Origin: Crocosphaera watsonii WH 8501
GTDB taxonomy: Bacteria > Cyanobacteriota > Cyanobacteriia > Cyanobacteriales > Microcystaceae
Assembly (NCBI RefSeq): GCF_000167195.1
Contig: NZ_AADV02000018.1
Coordinates: 1-37,167 of the forward strand
Length of the DNA stretch: 37,167 bases
Reading direction: 5' to 3'
This document shows positions 25,847-34,875 of the stretch, piece by piece; positions within the stretch are counted from its first letter, which is position 1; the number at the start of each line of letters is the position of its first letter. The notes under the pieces were generated by a model. That model had not been told where the DNA came from and did not search any database. It worked only from the letters and a program-made list of their open reading frames with translations. The position numbers and the translations under genes are program-made.

Positions 25847-25907
25847 TAAATTCTCCTATTGTGAAGTTTAAATTAAATACAACTCAAGCAAGAGGAGGGT
25901 TTTAATA

Positions 25908-27458
25908 GTGGTGCAGAGTACCCAACCTAAAAAGAAAGTAAAATTAAATAAATTTGAAAAACTAAAAGCCGAAAAAGATGGACTAGATATCAAAGATCAG
26001 TTAGAACATTTTGCCGAGATCGGTTGGCAGGCCATGGACAAAAGCGATCTCGAACTTCGCCTTAAATGGGTGGGCATTTTTTACCGTCCCCTCACCCCTG
26101 GTAAGTTCATGTTACGTCTGCGGATGCCTAATGGTATCCTCACCAGCGAACAAATGCGGGTTCTTGGTCATATCGTACAACGCTATGGGGAAGATGGAAA
26201 CGCTGATATTACCACCAGACAAAACCTACAACTAAGGGGTATTCGTCTCGAAGATATTCCCGACATCTTTAACCGTCTCCAAGAGGTTAACCTAACCTCT
26301 ATGCAGTCGGGAATGGATAACGTCCGTAATATTACGGGTTCACCCATGGCCGGGTTAGATGCGGATGAACTGATCGACACCCGTGAGTTAGTCCAGAAAG
26401 TACAGGACATGATTACTAATCACGGTGCAGGTAATTATGACTTTACTAACCTACCCCGAAAGTTCAATATTGCGCTCGAAGGGGGACGAGATAACTCGGT
26501 TCACGCTGAAATTAACGATATTGCCTTTGTTCCTGCTTACAAGAACGGTGAATTAGGGTTTAATGTCGTGGTTGGTGGCTTTTTCTCCGCCAGTCGTTGT
26601 GATGCTGCCATTCCCCTTAATGCGTGGGTTCCCCCAACAGAAGCAGCAGTTATCGACCTATGCCGTGCCATTTTAACAATATTTCGGAACAATGGCTTAA
26701 GAGGCAACCGTCAAAAAGCCCGTCTTATGTGGTTGATTGATGAATGGGGCTTAAATAAGTTCCGTGCCGAGGTGGAACAAGAATTAGGCTATCAACTGGA
26801 GACAGAAGCAGAAAAAGACGCTATTGACTGGGAAAAACGGGATCATCTCGGTGTCTTCCCCCAAAAACAAGCAGGTTTAAACTATGTGGGGATGCACGTC
26901 CCTGTGGGTCGTTTGTATGCTGAGGATATGTTAGACTTTGCTAGACTGGCAGAAGTCTATGGAAATGGTGAACTTCGCCTCACTGTTGAGCAAAATGTCC
27001 TTATTTCTCATATTCCCCAGGAAAACCTAGAGACATTTTTAGAGGAACCCATCCTCGAAAAATTCAGTATTAGCCCAAAACCCTTACAAAGAGCCTTAGT
27101 TTCTTGCACTGGAGCGCAATTTTGTAGCTTTGCTTTAGTTGAAACCAAAAATCGTGCCGTTGCTTTGGCTAAGGAACTAGATGAAGCCTTAGAAATTCCC
27201 AAAACCGTTCGTATTCATTGGACAGGGTGTCCCAACTCCTGCGGCCAACCCCAAGTTGCAGACATTGGTTTAATGGGGACGAAAGTTCGCAAAGACGGCC
27301 AAACTGTCGAAGGGGTTAACTTGTATATGGGGGGAAAAGTCGGAAAAGATGCTCATTTAGGCACTTGTGTGCAAAAAAGGATCGCTTGCGACGATTTAAT
27401 CCCTGTTTTGACCGATATCTTAATCGAAAATTTCGGGGCAAAACGAAAACTCCCGTAG
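25908..27458 (+). CDS. nirA: Ferredoxin-nitrite reductase NirA
   Basis: A 516-residue siroheme and 4Fe-4S enzyme that reduces nitrite to ammonium with six electrons from reduced ferredoxin. The cluster and siroheme ligands are intact: CTGAQFCSFA (about residues 400-406) and TGCPNSCGQ (about 439-443). The two-fold N- and C-terminal repeats are at normal length, and there is no ferredoxin-like C-terminal extension as in some cyanobacteria. The start is GTG 25908 (a second GTG follows at 25911), supported by AGGAGG 10 bases upstream. The stop TAG lies inside a 28-bp palindrome. It precedes the nitrate permease gene, the usual nirA-nrtP layout of marine cyanobacteria. Confidence 0.97.
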   Translation: MVQSTQPKKKVKLNKFEKLKAEKDGLDIKDQLEHFAEIGWQAMDKSDLELRLKWVGIFYRPLTPGKFMLRLRMPNGILTSEQMRVLGHIVQRYGEDGNADITTRQNLQLRGIRLEDIPDIFNRLQEVNLTSMQSGMDNVRNITGSPMAGLDADELIDTRELVQKVQDMITNHGAGNYDFTNLPRKFNIALEGGRDNSVHAEINDIAFVPAYKNGELGFNVVVGGFFSASRCDAAIPLNAWVPPTEAAVIDLCRAILTIFRNNGLRGNRQKARLMWLIDEWGLNKFRAEVEQELGYQLETEAEKDAIDWEKRDHLGVFPQKQAGLNYVGMHVPVGRLYAEDMLDFARLAEVYGNGELRLTVEQNVLISHIPQENLETFLEEPILEKFSISPKPLQRALVSCTGAQFCSFALVETKNRAVALAKELDEALEIPKTVRIHWTGCPNSCGQPQVADIGLMGTKVRKDGQTVEGVNLYMGGKVGKDAHLGTCVQKRIACDDLIPVLTDILIENFGAKRKLP

Positions 27459-27482
27459 GGGCTAACGGCCGTTAGCCCCTAC
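27455..27482. repeat. 28-bp palindromic repeat, copy 2, overlapping the nirA stop codon
   Basis: GTAGGGGCTAACGG joined to its reverse complement. The TAG that ends nirA (27456-27458) is the second to fourth base of this repeat. Confidence 0.8.
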
Positions 27483-27573
27483 AGAAACCAACTGTTCCCT
27501 GTTCAGAAGTTCCCTATTCCCTAACACTTGACTTGAAATCTTATCTAACCTTAATAGAGAGGAAAAATTAAAA

Positions 27574-29161
27574 ATGCTCGGAGAAATGTGGTCACTGCGT
27601 GGGCGATATAAGATCCTCCACATGACATGGTTTGCCTTCTTTTTATCCTTTGTGGTCTGGTTTAACCTAGCACCCTTAGCAACTCAAGTAAAAGCTGATT
27701 TTGGACTAGAAGTCAGTCAAATCAGAACTTTAGCTATCTGTAACGTCGCTTTAACGGTTCCTGCGCGCATTATCATCGGAATGTTATTGGATCGCTACGG
27801 ACCGAGAATCACCTATACATTATTGTTGATGTATGCCGCTATTCCCTGTTTAATCTTTGCCACGGCACAAAGTTTCACCCAGTTAGTGATCGGAAGATTA
27901 ATGTTGGGTATCGTTGGTGCAGGGTTTGTTATTGGTATCCGCATGGTTGCAGAATGGTTCCCCCCCAAAGAAATAGGACTAGCTGAAGGTATTTATGGCG
28001 GTTGGGGTAACTTTGGATCTGCTGCTGCTGCCTTTACCCTGCCCACCATCGGCGGTTGGTTCGCCTTTGGCGCACTTTCCCCCGCAGGTGATCCCCTTCA
28101 ACTGGAGGCTTTGCATCGCTGGAACGGGCATTATCGCAGCGCTGTATGGGATTTTATACTACAATAACGTCCAAGATTATCCCCCTGGAAAAACCTACCG
28201 TAAACCCAAAAGTGCTAGAGGGATCGAAGTTACGACAAAGCGTGATTTTTGGTTCTTAATGGTGATGAATGCGCCTTTATCCGGTATTCTCATGGTGTTA
28301 GCTTGGCGGTTGACAAAAGTGGGTTTCTATGGTGTCAATACCATGTACATTGTTTGGGCTTGTTTAATAGGTTTATATCTGTTCCAAGCTTATAACTGTT
28401 GGGTGGTAAATAAAGATTTAATGACCGGTAAGAAACAATATCCAGCTAAAGATCGTTATCGTTTCTCTCAGGTAGCTATTCTGGAATTAACCTATATTGT
28501 TAACTTTGGGTCAGAGTTAGCAGTGGTTTCTATGCTACCGACGTTTTTTGAAGGGACGTTTACCTTAACCCCGGCACAAGCAGGGATGATCGCTTCTAGT
28601 TATGCCTTTATGAACTTGATGTCTCGTCCGGGTGGTGGTTTGATCTCCGATAAGTTGGGCAGTCGTAAGAATACTATGGCTGTGTTAACTCTCTGTATGG
28701 GTATTGGTTATCTGATGATGGGGACTGTTAGTAGTAGTTGGTGGCTACCCGGTGCCATTATTTTAACTATGGCTTGTTCATTTTTTGTGCAAGCTGGAGA
28801 AGGGTCAACTTTTGCTATTGTACCCCTGGTAAAACGTCGTATTACTGGTCAAGTTGCTGGTAATGTGGGGGCTTACGGAAATGTGGGTGCAGTGGCTTAT
28901 TTAACCATTTTTAGTTTGTTACCGGAATGGTTGGGAGGAGGCAAAGATCCTAGTGCTGCTATTATTGCTCAAGCGAATACTGCATTTTTCCAGATAATGG
29001 GTATTATGGCGGTTATTGTTGCTTTCTTATGTTGGTTTATTCTCAAAGAACCGGAAGGATCTTTTGCTGAACACCATGAAGGGGAAGAGGAGGATCTTGG
29101 TTTATCTCCTGTTGCTGTGATGGAAAGTAATACTTCTCTTGATTCTGTTTCTAGGGGGTGA
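27574..29161 (+). pseudogene. nrtP: Nitrate/nitrite permease NrtP (MFS, NNP family), one-base frameshift
   Basis: About 528 residues if repaired. The first frame (from ATG 27574) has the NNP signatures: FNLAPLATQVKADFGL, VPARIIIGMLLDRYGPR and GIYGGWGNFGSAAAAF. It leaves the family pattern at 28093-28096, where a run of four C holds one base too many, and stops at 28165-28167. In the next frame the protein continues (FNWRLCIAGTGIIAALYGI), with the second NNP motif GNVGAYGNVGAVAYL, to the stop at 29159-29161. Twelve membrane helices are expected; the break is after about helix six, so a truncated product would not transport. NrtP is a high-affinity nitrate/nitrite importer, cotranscribed with nirA in many cyanobacteria. 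A sequencing error in the C run is the main alternative. Confidence 0.85.
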
Positions 29162-29167
29162 ACATAT

Positions 29168-29287
29168 TTGTAGGGTGCGCTAAGCGCGAACTATTGTTTA
29201 TTGGGATAAGCCACAATTTAGTTTATGCCGTAACGCACCGAACAACTAAACTCTGGTGTATTACGCTACGCTAATACACCCTACAAT
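29168..29287. repeat. Composite TGTAGGGTGCG / acgctacgc foldback repeat
   Basis: Two short palindromic segments: GTAGGGTGCG at the start with GTAACGCACC in the middle, and TGGTGTATTACGC with TAATACACCCTACAA at the end. This type of intergenic repeat is frequent in cyanobacteria. It lies between convergent nrtP and the amylase gene. Confidence 0.55.
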
Positions 29288-29297
29288 CTACAATACT

Positions 29298-29325
29298 GTA
29301 GGGGTCAACGGCCGTTGACCCCTAG
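29298..29325. repeat. 28-bp palindromic repeat, copy 3
   Basis: GTAGGGGTCAACGG joined to its reverse complement except for the last base (G for C). Ends 8 bases from the amylase stop. Confidence 0.75.
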
Positions 29326-29333
29326 TAATTTAT

Positions 29334-30695
29334 TTAAACCCCGTCGTTAACGGCGAGGTCTGATTGACATAACCACATTTGAGCGGTTCTCGGGTTAATA
29401 GATAGAGTAAACCAATCCCCACTAATTGTCATTTCGTTATTATTAATTAAATCCTTATAGACACTGGATTTTTTTAAGCAATGAGTGCTAAATTCAACGG
29501 AAGTATGCTCACCCCCTTTATTAATGGCAACAAGACCACAATCTCCCCTTCCAAACACTAACACTAAGTCACTTTCATATAACATAGTCATCTCTTTTCC
29601 CTGAACCTCATTATGAAAGCGAATCATGCGTTTAATATCCTCTCGTTTAAAGGCATCATACCAGCGATCGTGATCTTGATGATACCTATGAACCGACTCG
29701 TTATGGTCTGAGTAAATTAAAGGCAGTCCGCCATCTTTCCCTAAAATATAGGCATAAGCTAAATGTTCATCCCTTGGCTCGAGCAGAAACTCACGAAAAT
29801 CGTCGTTATGGGGGAGATCATGATTAACCACAAAGGTTACAGCCCGATCCCAAGGTAAACCATTATTCTCATTTTCAGGACGGGCCAGTTTTCTCAGGGA
29901 ACCCCCCATCTCGAATGCTTTTCGGATAGTTTGAAATAAACGGAAATCATAGGCAGATATCCAAGTTTCCTGAAGAAAGGGGTCTAAAAAGATCCGTTCT
30001 TCTTCATCATTAGTAGTCAAAACTTCCCCAAACAAATAGCTTCCTGCTAAAGCTTCACTATCAGCAAAATTATCAATCATTCTCGTCGTAATATGCTTAA
30101 TGGCATCAATACGGAAGCCATCAAAACCCATGTCAACTAAAGCTGCTAACATAGTTCTTTGCTGTAATAAAACCCAAGGAGAGTCCATTAAATCTGGTAG
30201 ATCGCTTAAATCTCCATAAATAACTCGTTCTCGATCCCACCATTCATGTTCTTGAATATTTCCTGTACGATTAAAATCAAAACCAGAAAATAAGCCCTCA
30301 TTTAAGTCCCCATATAACTTATTGGCTTCAAATAAATCTCGATTATGGCGATAGTTTGCTAGTTCAGCTTCTCCTGGAAAATCTAATCGATCGCCTCGAT
30401 CTTCATTAGCCATGTGGTTAATAACAATATCTGCATAAAGCTTTATTTGAGGCTCACTGCTATGACATTGTTTAATCAATTCTTCTAACTCTTTTTTTCC
30501 CCCTAAATGGGAGAGAAGCACTCGATAATCTTTGGGTTGATAACATTGCCACCAATGGTCACTGTGGACATCTGAATAAAGGGGTGGAGGAATTAAAATG
30601 GCACCGTAACCTGCCTCTTTTATTTCTCCCAATCGATCGATAATCTCTTGATACTTCCAATTAAAAGCATGAAGCACAACATCAGGTCTGACCAT
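29334..30695 (-). CDS. Alpha-amylase family (GH13) glycoside hydrolase
   Basis: A 453-residue GH13 enzyme, probably acting on glycogen or maltodextrins. The four conserved regions are seen: ADIVINH, GFDGFRIDAIKH (nucleophile D), YLFGEVLT (acid/base E) and FVVNHDLPHND (third catalytic D). No signal peptide, so cytoplasmic. ATG 30695 (MVRPDVVLHAFNW) is preferred because AGGGGA lies 8 bases upstream; an in-frame ATG at 30728 has a weaker site. FNWKYQEIIDRLGEIKEAGYGAILIPPP is typical of bacterial alpha-amylases. Single gene, convergent with nrtP. Confidence 0.9.
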   Translation of the reverse strand: MVRPDVVLHAFNWKYQEIIDRLGEIKEAGYGAILIPPPLYSDVHSDHWWQCYQPKDYRVLLSHLGGKKELEELIKQCHSSEPQIKLYADIVINHMANEDRGDRLDFPGEAELANYRHNRDLFEANKLYGDLNEGLFSGFDFNRTGNIQEHEWWDRERVIYGDLSDLPDLMDSPWVLLQQRTMLAALVDMGFDGFRIDAIKHITTRMIDNFADSEALAGSYLFGEVLTTNDEEERIFLDPFLQETWISAYDFRLFQTIRKAFEMGGSLRKLARPENENNGLPWDRAVTFVVNHDLPHNDDFREFLLEPRDEHLAYAYILGKDGGLPLIYSDHNESVHRYHQDHDRWYDAFKREDIKRMIRFHNEVQGKEMTMLYESDLVLVFGRGDCGLVAINKGGEHTSVEFSTHCLKKSSVYKDLINNNEMTISGDWFTLSINPRTAQMWLCQSDLAVNDGV

Positions 30696-30819
30696 TGGTT
30701 TGTTCCCCTGAATACTAAATTTTAACATTATCTTAAGGTTATCATTAAGAGGGTACTTACCCTGTTCTCTCCCTTAACAAAACTTCACTATTTACTCATA
30801 ATTAAACAGCGATAGGAAG

Positions 30820-32343
30820 CTAACTTAAAGAACGAATGGCCTCTAATAACCCCCTGGCCTTATTTATGGTTTCCTCATATTCTTTTTCGGGATCAGAATC
30901 AGCTACTAAACCTGCTCCTGCTTGAACACAGACCAAATGTTGACCGTTTTCGAGGGGACGCACCACCATTGTCCGAATGGCGATCGCAGTGTTTAACTGT
31001 CCTTCAAAATCATAGTAACCGTAAACCCCAGAATAGGGGCCTCGGCGTTCGGGTTCCAACTCATTGATAATTTCCATGGCCCGAATTTTAGGCGCACCGC
31101 TAACGGTTCCGGCAGGAAAACAAGCTTTAAATAAATCCCACGGGGTTTTATTGGGGGCTAATTTTCCGATCACATTACTGACAATGTGCATCACATGGGA
31201 ATAGCGTTCAATGACCATTAACTCATTAACTGTCACACTCCCTTGACAACAGGCACGGCCCAGATCGTTGCGGCCTAAGTCCACTAACATAACGTGTTCA
31301 GCTATTTCCTTGGGATCTTGTAATAAGTCTTCTGCTAAAGCCTGATCTTCCCTAGCAGTTTTGCCCCTTTTTCTTGTTCCTGCGATGGGTCGTAAAATGG
31401 CGGTTAAAGAATCGTCTTCGGTTTGCTCTGCTTTAACCATTACCTCGGGGCTGGAGCCAATAATCTGCCAATCTCCAAAGTTATAATAAGCCATGTAAGG
31501 GGAAGGATTGATCAACCGTAGGGAACGATAAAGATTAAAAGGATCATCGTCATAATGAGCTTGTAGCCGTTGAGATAGCACTACTTGAAATATATCCCCT
31601 GCACGGATATATTCTTTGGCCTGACCCACGTTTTTGTGAAACTGAGAGGGTTCTGTGTTGCTGGTGTAGCTTAAGGGTTGTGTCTCTTCTGAATTAAGAT
31701 TTAGTTCTAGAGTTTTGCCTTGAATTGGTAAGGGCAGTTGTAGCTTTAAGACTAACTTGGTGATGCGATCGCAAGCTTTTTGATAAGCTTCTTCCAAAGA
31801 GATCGTCTCATCTCGTAGATCAGCATAGGCGATGGCCCAAATTTTTCGTTTAATCTGATCAAAAATAAGCAGATGATCTACTTGCATCCAGATCCCGTCT
31901 GGAAGATCATCGTCAGTAATAGGATAAATAGGAACTATTGGCTCGATCCAATTAATCAACTCATAGCCCCAAAACCCGAATAAACCGCCAATACCAGAGG
32001 GTAGTTCCGGTAGAGTAACTGGTTTAATGGATGCTAAACATTCCATCAAAATATCAAAGGGGTTTCCTGTAAAAGTTTTGACCTCACCCTCTCGATAGGT
32101 TTGGGTGGTGATATTTCCTCGAGTAGATAACACCCACATGGGATCGCAACCCAAGAAACTGTAACGGCCTAAGTTTTCTCCTCCTTCTACCGATTCTAAG
32201 AGGAAACTGTAGGGGCGATCGCCACAAACTTTGTACCAAGAGGAAACTGGGGTTTCTAGGTCCGCCACCCATTCTTGATAAACTGGAACAAAATTACCCT
32301 GTTGTGCTAATACGGAAAACTGCTCAAAGTCAGGAAAAATCAT
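30820..32343 (-). CDS. trpE: Anthranilate synthase component I TrpE
   Basis: A 507-residue chorismate-utilising enzyme that makes anthranilate with the glutamine amidotransferase TrpG, the first step of tryptophan synthesis. Visible motifs include an N-terminal LLES segment (tryptophan-sensing in the family), FQVVLSQRL, SPSPYMAYYNF-like NPSPYMAYYNFG, RPIAGTRKRG, AEHVMLVDLGRNDLGR and FPAGTVSGAPKIRAMEII, with KEYEETINKARGLLEAI at the C-terminus. It is normal length, separate from trpG, and not in a trp operon, as is usual in cyanobacteria. Confidence 0.95.
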   Translation of the reverse strand: MIFPDFEQFSVLAQQGNFVPVYQEWVADLETPVSSWYKVCGDRPYSFLLESVEGGENLGRYSFLGCDPMWVLSTRGNITTQTYREGEVKTFTGNPFDILMECLASIKPVTLPELPSGIGGLFGFWGYELINWIEPIVPIYPITDDDLPDGIWMQVDHLLIFDQIKRKIWAIAYADLRDETISLEEAYQKACDRITKLVLKLQLPLPIQGKTLELNLNSEETQPLSYTSNTEPSQFHKNVGQAKEYIRAGDIFQVVLSQRLQAHYDDDPFNLYRSLRLINPSPYMAYYNFGDWQIIGSSPEVMVKAEQTEDDSLTAILRPIAGTRKRGKTAREDQALAEDLLQDPKEIAEHVMLVDLGRNDLGRACCQGSVTVNELMVIERYSHVMHIVSNVIGKLAPNKTPWDLFKACFPAGTVSGAPKIRAMEIINELEPERRGPYSGVYGYYDFEGQLNTAIAIRTMVVRPLENGQHLVCVQAGAGLVADSDPEKEYEETINKARGLLEAIRSLS

Positions 32344-32451
32344 AAGTCTAGCTAAAAATGAGCGGTGGCCAGTAACCAGTTATCTGGTTGTTAATGACTA
32401 CTTCATTAATTTTACCGATAACTCTATTATATTTTAACTTACTTTTTTTTC

Positions 32452-32523
32452 AATAATTGGGGCATCAAACCCCAATTATTGACCCGCCTTTCATCCCGAC
32501 ACTGACCTACGGTACAGTGCGGG
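32452..32523 (-). terminator. Hairpins downstream of psaD
   Basis: Two inverted repeats follow the psaD stop: CCCGACACTG/CAGTG-CGGG at about 32494-32518, and AATAATTGGGG/CCCCAATTATT at 32452-32480 with a 7-base loop. Neither is followed by a U run in the psaD direction, so termination or mRNA 3'-end protection is only a suggestion. Confidence 0.45.
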
Positions 32524-32555
32524 GCTACGGGCGCGGTTAGCTAATTTATCGACAA

Positions 32556-32984
32556 TTAAACATCGTAAGGAGCGTTACCAGAGAATTTAAGGGTAACAGG
32601 TTCAGGGTTATCCCCAATTTTTCTGTCGATTTTACCGTTGTATTCACGGCCTTCGTTAACTTTTTCGGGGAAGACACCATCAGCGGGGTGAAGGTATTGA
32701 ATTTCACCACTGGGATAAACGCGATAGATTTTATAATCTTGAATTCTGGGTTTGAACTTTGTCCGTAACTGGGTTCCCAAAGCCAAACATTGTTCTTTTC
32801 GAGCCAAATAGAGGAGATTTTCTCCTTCATTCATGATAGCCGCACCACCTGTAGGCATTTCAAAGACTTGCTCTTTTTTGCTAGTCCAGGTGATGGCATA
32901 TTTTTCTTCTCGTTCAGCTTTCGAGAGTAAACCGCCGGTGCTACCACCGAATTTAGGAAGGCTTCCTTTAAGTTCTTCTGCCAT
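32556..32984 (-). CDS. psaD: Photosystem I subunit PsaD
   Basis: A 142-residue extrinsic stromal-side subunit of photosystem I that docks ferredoxin and stabilises PsaC. The sequence [51 protein letters not shown] and [23 protein letters not shown] is the canonical cyanobacterial PsaD, with the usual length. The start at 32984 has GAGGGA about 12 bases upstream. A candidate RpaB (HLR1) site lies 75 bases upstream. Monocistronic. Confidence 0.98.
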   Translation of the reverse strand: MAEELKGSLPKFGGSTGGLLSKAEREEKYAITWTSKKEQVFEMPTGGAAIMNEGENLLYLARKEQCLALGTQLRTKFKPRIQDYKIYRVYPSGEIQYLHPADGVFPEKVNEGREYNGKIDRKIGDNPEPVTLKFSGNAPYDV

Positions 32985-33058
32985 GATATTTTTATGTCCC
33001 TCAGAAAAAAGGTATTTTAGGAAATAGTATCATTTCGTCATACTCTGTTACCTACATT

Positions 33059-33074
33059 AGTAAAGAACTGTAAC
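33059..33074 (-). promoter_or_regulatory. Candidate HLR1 (RpaB) site upstream of psaD
   Basis: On the psaD strand GTTACAGTTCTTTACT is a 6-4-6 direct repeat of (G/T)TTACA with one mismatch in the second half. HLR1 elements of this form bind RpaB and activate photosystem I genes in low light. A TACTAT -10-like box follows 29 bases downstream (33024-33029), placing the site near -42 to -57. Confidence 0.45.
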
Positions 33075-33091
33075 AATTTGAATAACAACTA

Positions 33092-33529
33092 CTACTGTTT
33101 CAAAATTCTCAGAAACTCTAAAGGCAAACCATCGCAATCAGCAATAAAAGCCACTTCATAGACGGTGTGGCCGATCATTTGTTGTTGGGGTTCTAGTAAA
33201 ATCGTCAGGGGGGAGAATTGGCTCGGATCTTTTTGAGAGAGTTCACTTAACTTAGTTTTTAAAGCAGTCAACCAAAGAGCAAGATCCGAGATGCGATCGC
33301 TTAAATCAAAGGATAAGTGATAATAGCCTACGTAATGCTCGTCCCCAAAAGCATCGGGTGCTGGTTTGGGTTCAGGAATTTGGATCAACTCGATTCTGCC
33401 CCCTAAACCTTCCATCCAACAAGCCAGGGTGTAACCCGTAGTAAACCGTTCTTTAACTGTAAAACCTAACAGTTCATAAAAAGCGATGGCTTGATGAATA
33501 TTAGCCGTGCGAATGGAAGCGTGGTGCAT
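33092..33529 (-). CDS. VOC-family (glyoxalase-like) protein
   Basis: A 145-residue vicinal-oxygen-chelate fold protein. It opens MHHASIRTANIHQAIAFYELLGFTVKERFTTG, the glyoxalase I-like N-terminal half with a potential metal-binding His (residue 2 or 3), and has a second half with IELIQIPEP, YYHLSFDLSD and VAFIADCDGLPLEFL, carrying His and Glu candidate ligands. Substrate unknown. It starts 2 bases after the stop of the TIGR02652 gene, so the two are cotranscribed. Confidence 0.85.
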   Translation of the reverse strand: MHHASIRTANIHQAIAFYELLGFTVKERFTTGYTLACWMEGLGGRIELIQIPEPKPAPDAFGDEHYVGYYHLSFDLSDRISDLALWLTALKTKLSELSQKDPSQFSPLTILLEPQQQMIGHTVYEVAFIADCDGLPLEFLRILKQ

Positions 33530-33531
33530 GA

Positions 33532-34035
33532 TTATTCAAACAGTCGAAAATAAGGATAACGTTTAGGAACCCCAGGCTCTTTTTCTAGATCGAAGTTAAT
33601 AACGTCCCATTGGGGTTCTCTGGGAATATCGGGGCTAAATTCTACCGGTAAACCATACAACCGAGGCACCGATTGAGAGCTTCCTCGCCAGGAGGTGTTA
33701 CGCTCCAAGTAGGTACTAACTAACTCTTTATAGCGATTGGCAATAATCACTTTAGTAGCCCGATACCCTTGGGTGTAAAGTCGATCTAGGGCTTCGTGAA
33801 TCTCAAAGCGAATACCGTCGGGATGGGTGTGTTGTCGATACCATTCCCCTTCCCACCGTCGCCAATGCCTACCTGACTGTAAATGAACTAGCTCATTATT
33901 TTTCGGGTTAGCTTCAAAGGCACCATGACGAGGACATAAGTAAGTATCTGTCAAGGTCAAAGCAGGAATAACTTGACGACAATGGGGACATTGGATTTCT
34001 GGCCCATAAATGGGGTATTGTAAACTTAGAGTCAT
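33532..34035 (-). CDS. TIGR02652 family conserved cyanobacterial protein
   Basis: A 167-residue soluble protein that I recognise as the cyanobacterium-specific TIGR02652 family. The N-terminus has a zinc-ribbon-like set (C16, C19, C34, H37 in CPHC and CPRHG). The central part reads RHWRRWEGEWYRQHTHPDGIRFEIHEALDRLYTQGYRATKVIIANRY. Function unknown. First gene of a two-gene operon with the VOC protein. The 228 bases upstream (34036-34263), shared with the divergent carbonic anhydrase gene, contain no further gene or clear motif. Confidence 0.82.
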   Translation of the reverse strand: MTLSLQYPIYGPEIQCPHCRQVIPALTLTDTYLCPRHGAFEANPKNNELVHLQSGRHWRRWEGEWYRQHTHPDGIRFEIHEALDRLYTQGYRATKVIIANRYKELVSTYLERNTSWRGSSQSVPRLYGLPVEFSPDIPREPQWDVINFDLEKEPGVPKRYPYFRLFE

Positions 34036-34263
34036 CTGTTTTTAGTTGTTTATAACTGCACTGGATGGTCTGAATAGCTGTGCTGAATAGGTTGTGTGTG
34101 TTTCAAGCAGCAGGACAGACCGGAGTTTTTACTTAGCAAGAAAAGAAAAGAAATTCTTAACTTCTGCTGGTGATCTCCTAATAACCGTTGCTAGTAGCTA
34201 TTATATCGACTAATTCCAAGTCGCCTCGATCCTACCGCGAGATTTTAGATTTAGCTTAGATTT

Positions 34264-34809
34264 ATGCCAGACTCCTTATGTTCATTTCCGTCTTATTGGC
34301 CACCGCCGGATCTCTCGCAAGCTGCTTTTGTTGCCCCGAATGCGGTGGTTGTGGGGGATGTAGAAATTGCTGAAGGGGTTAGTATTTGGTATTCTGCTGT
34401 GGTGCGCGCTGATGTGGAAAAAATTAAGATTGGAGCCTACAGCAACATTCAAGACGGAGCCATTCTCCACGGTGATCCCGGGGAAGTAACTTGTTTAGAA
34501 GAATACGTCACCATTGGACACAGAGCAGTAATTCATGGGGCCCATATCGAAAGAGCCTGTTTAATCGGTATTGGGGCGGTTATTTTGAACGGTATTAGGG
34601 TGGGAACGGGCAGCCTGATCGGTGCCGGTGCTGTGGTCAATAAAAATGTACCACCGAGATCCCTGGTGGTAGGGGTTCCAGCGAGACGGGCCCGGGATTT
34701 ATCCGAGACTGAAGCAGACAAAATGATCGAACACGCTAAGCGTTATCAACAACTTGCTTTAGTCCATGCCAACAAAGGAAATAATTTGGGATTCACAAAT
34801 GAATCGTGA
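34264..34809 (+). CDS. Gamma-carbonic anhydrase family protein (left-handed beta helix)
   Basis: A 181-residue hexapeptide-repeat protein of the gamma-carbonic anhydrase/YrdA family. The three zinc-ligand histidines are present at H69 (ILHGD), H86 and H91 (GHRAVIHGA), and the repeats IGAYSNIQDGAIL, IGIGAVILNGI, IGAGAVVNKN are regular. Such proteins may hydrate CO2 or act as assembly factors; it lacks the RbcS-like domains of the carboxysome protein CcmM. Start ATG 34264 is plausible but no strong ribosome site is seen. Confidence 0.9.
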   Translation: MPDSLCSFPSYWPPPDLSQAAFVAPNAVVVGDVEIAEGVSIWYSAVVRADVEKIKIGAYSNIQDGAILHGDPGEVTCLEEYVTIGHRAVIHGAHIERACLIGIGAVILNGIRVGTGSLIGAGAVVNKNVPPRSLVVGVPARRARDLSETEADKMIEHAKRYQQLALVHANKGNNLGFTNES

Positions 34810-34875
34810 TAAGTTATAAATAAAGAGATAATTTTTTCATTAAATTACCATAAAAAGTAACAGAGGAAACAAAAA

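Noticed and set aside
32546-32830. Second minus-strand frame overlapping psaD
   Set aside because: It lies wholly within psaD in another frame; psaD has full family conservation.
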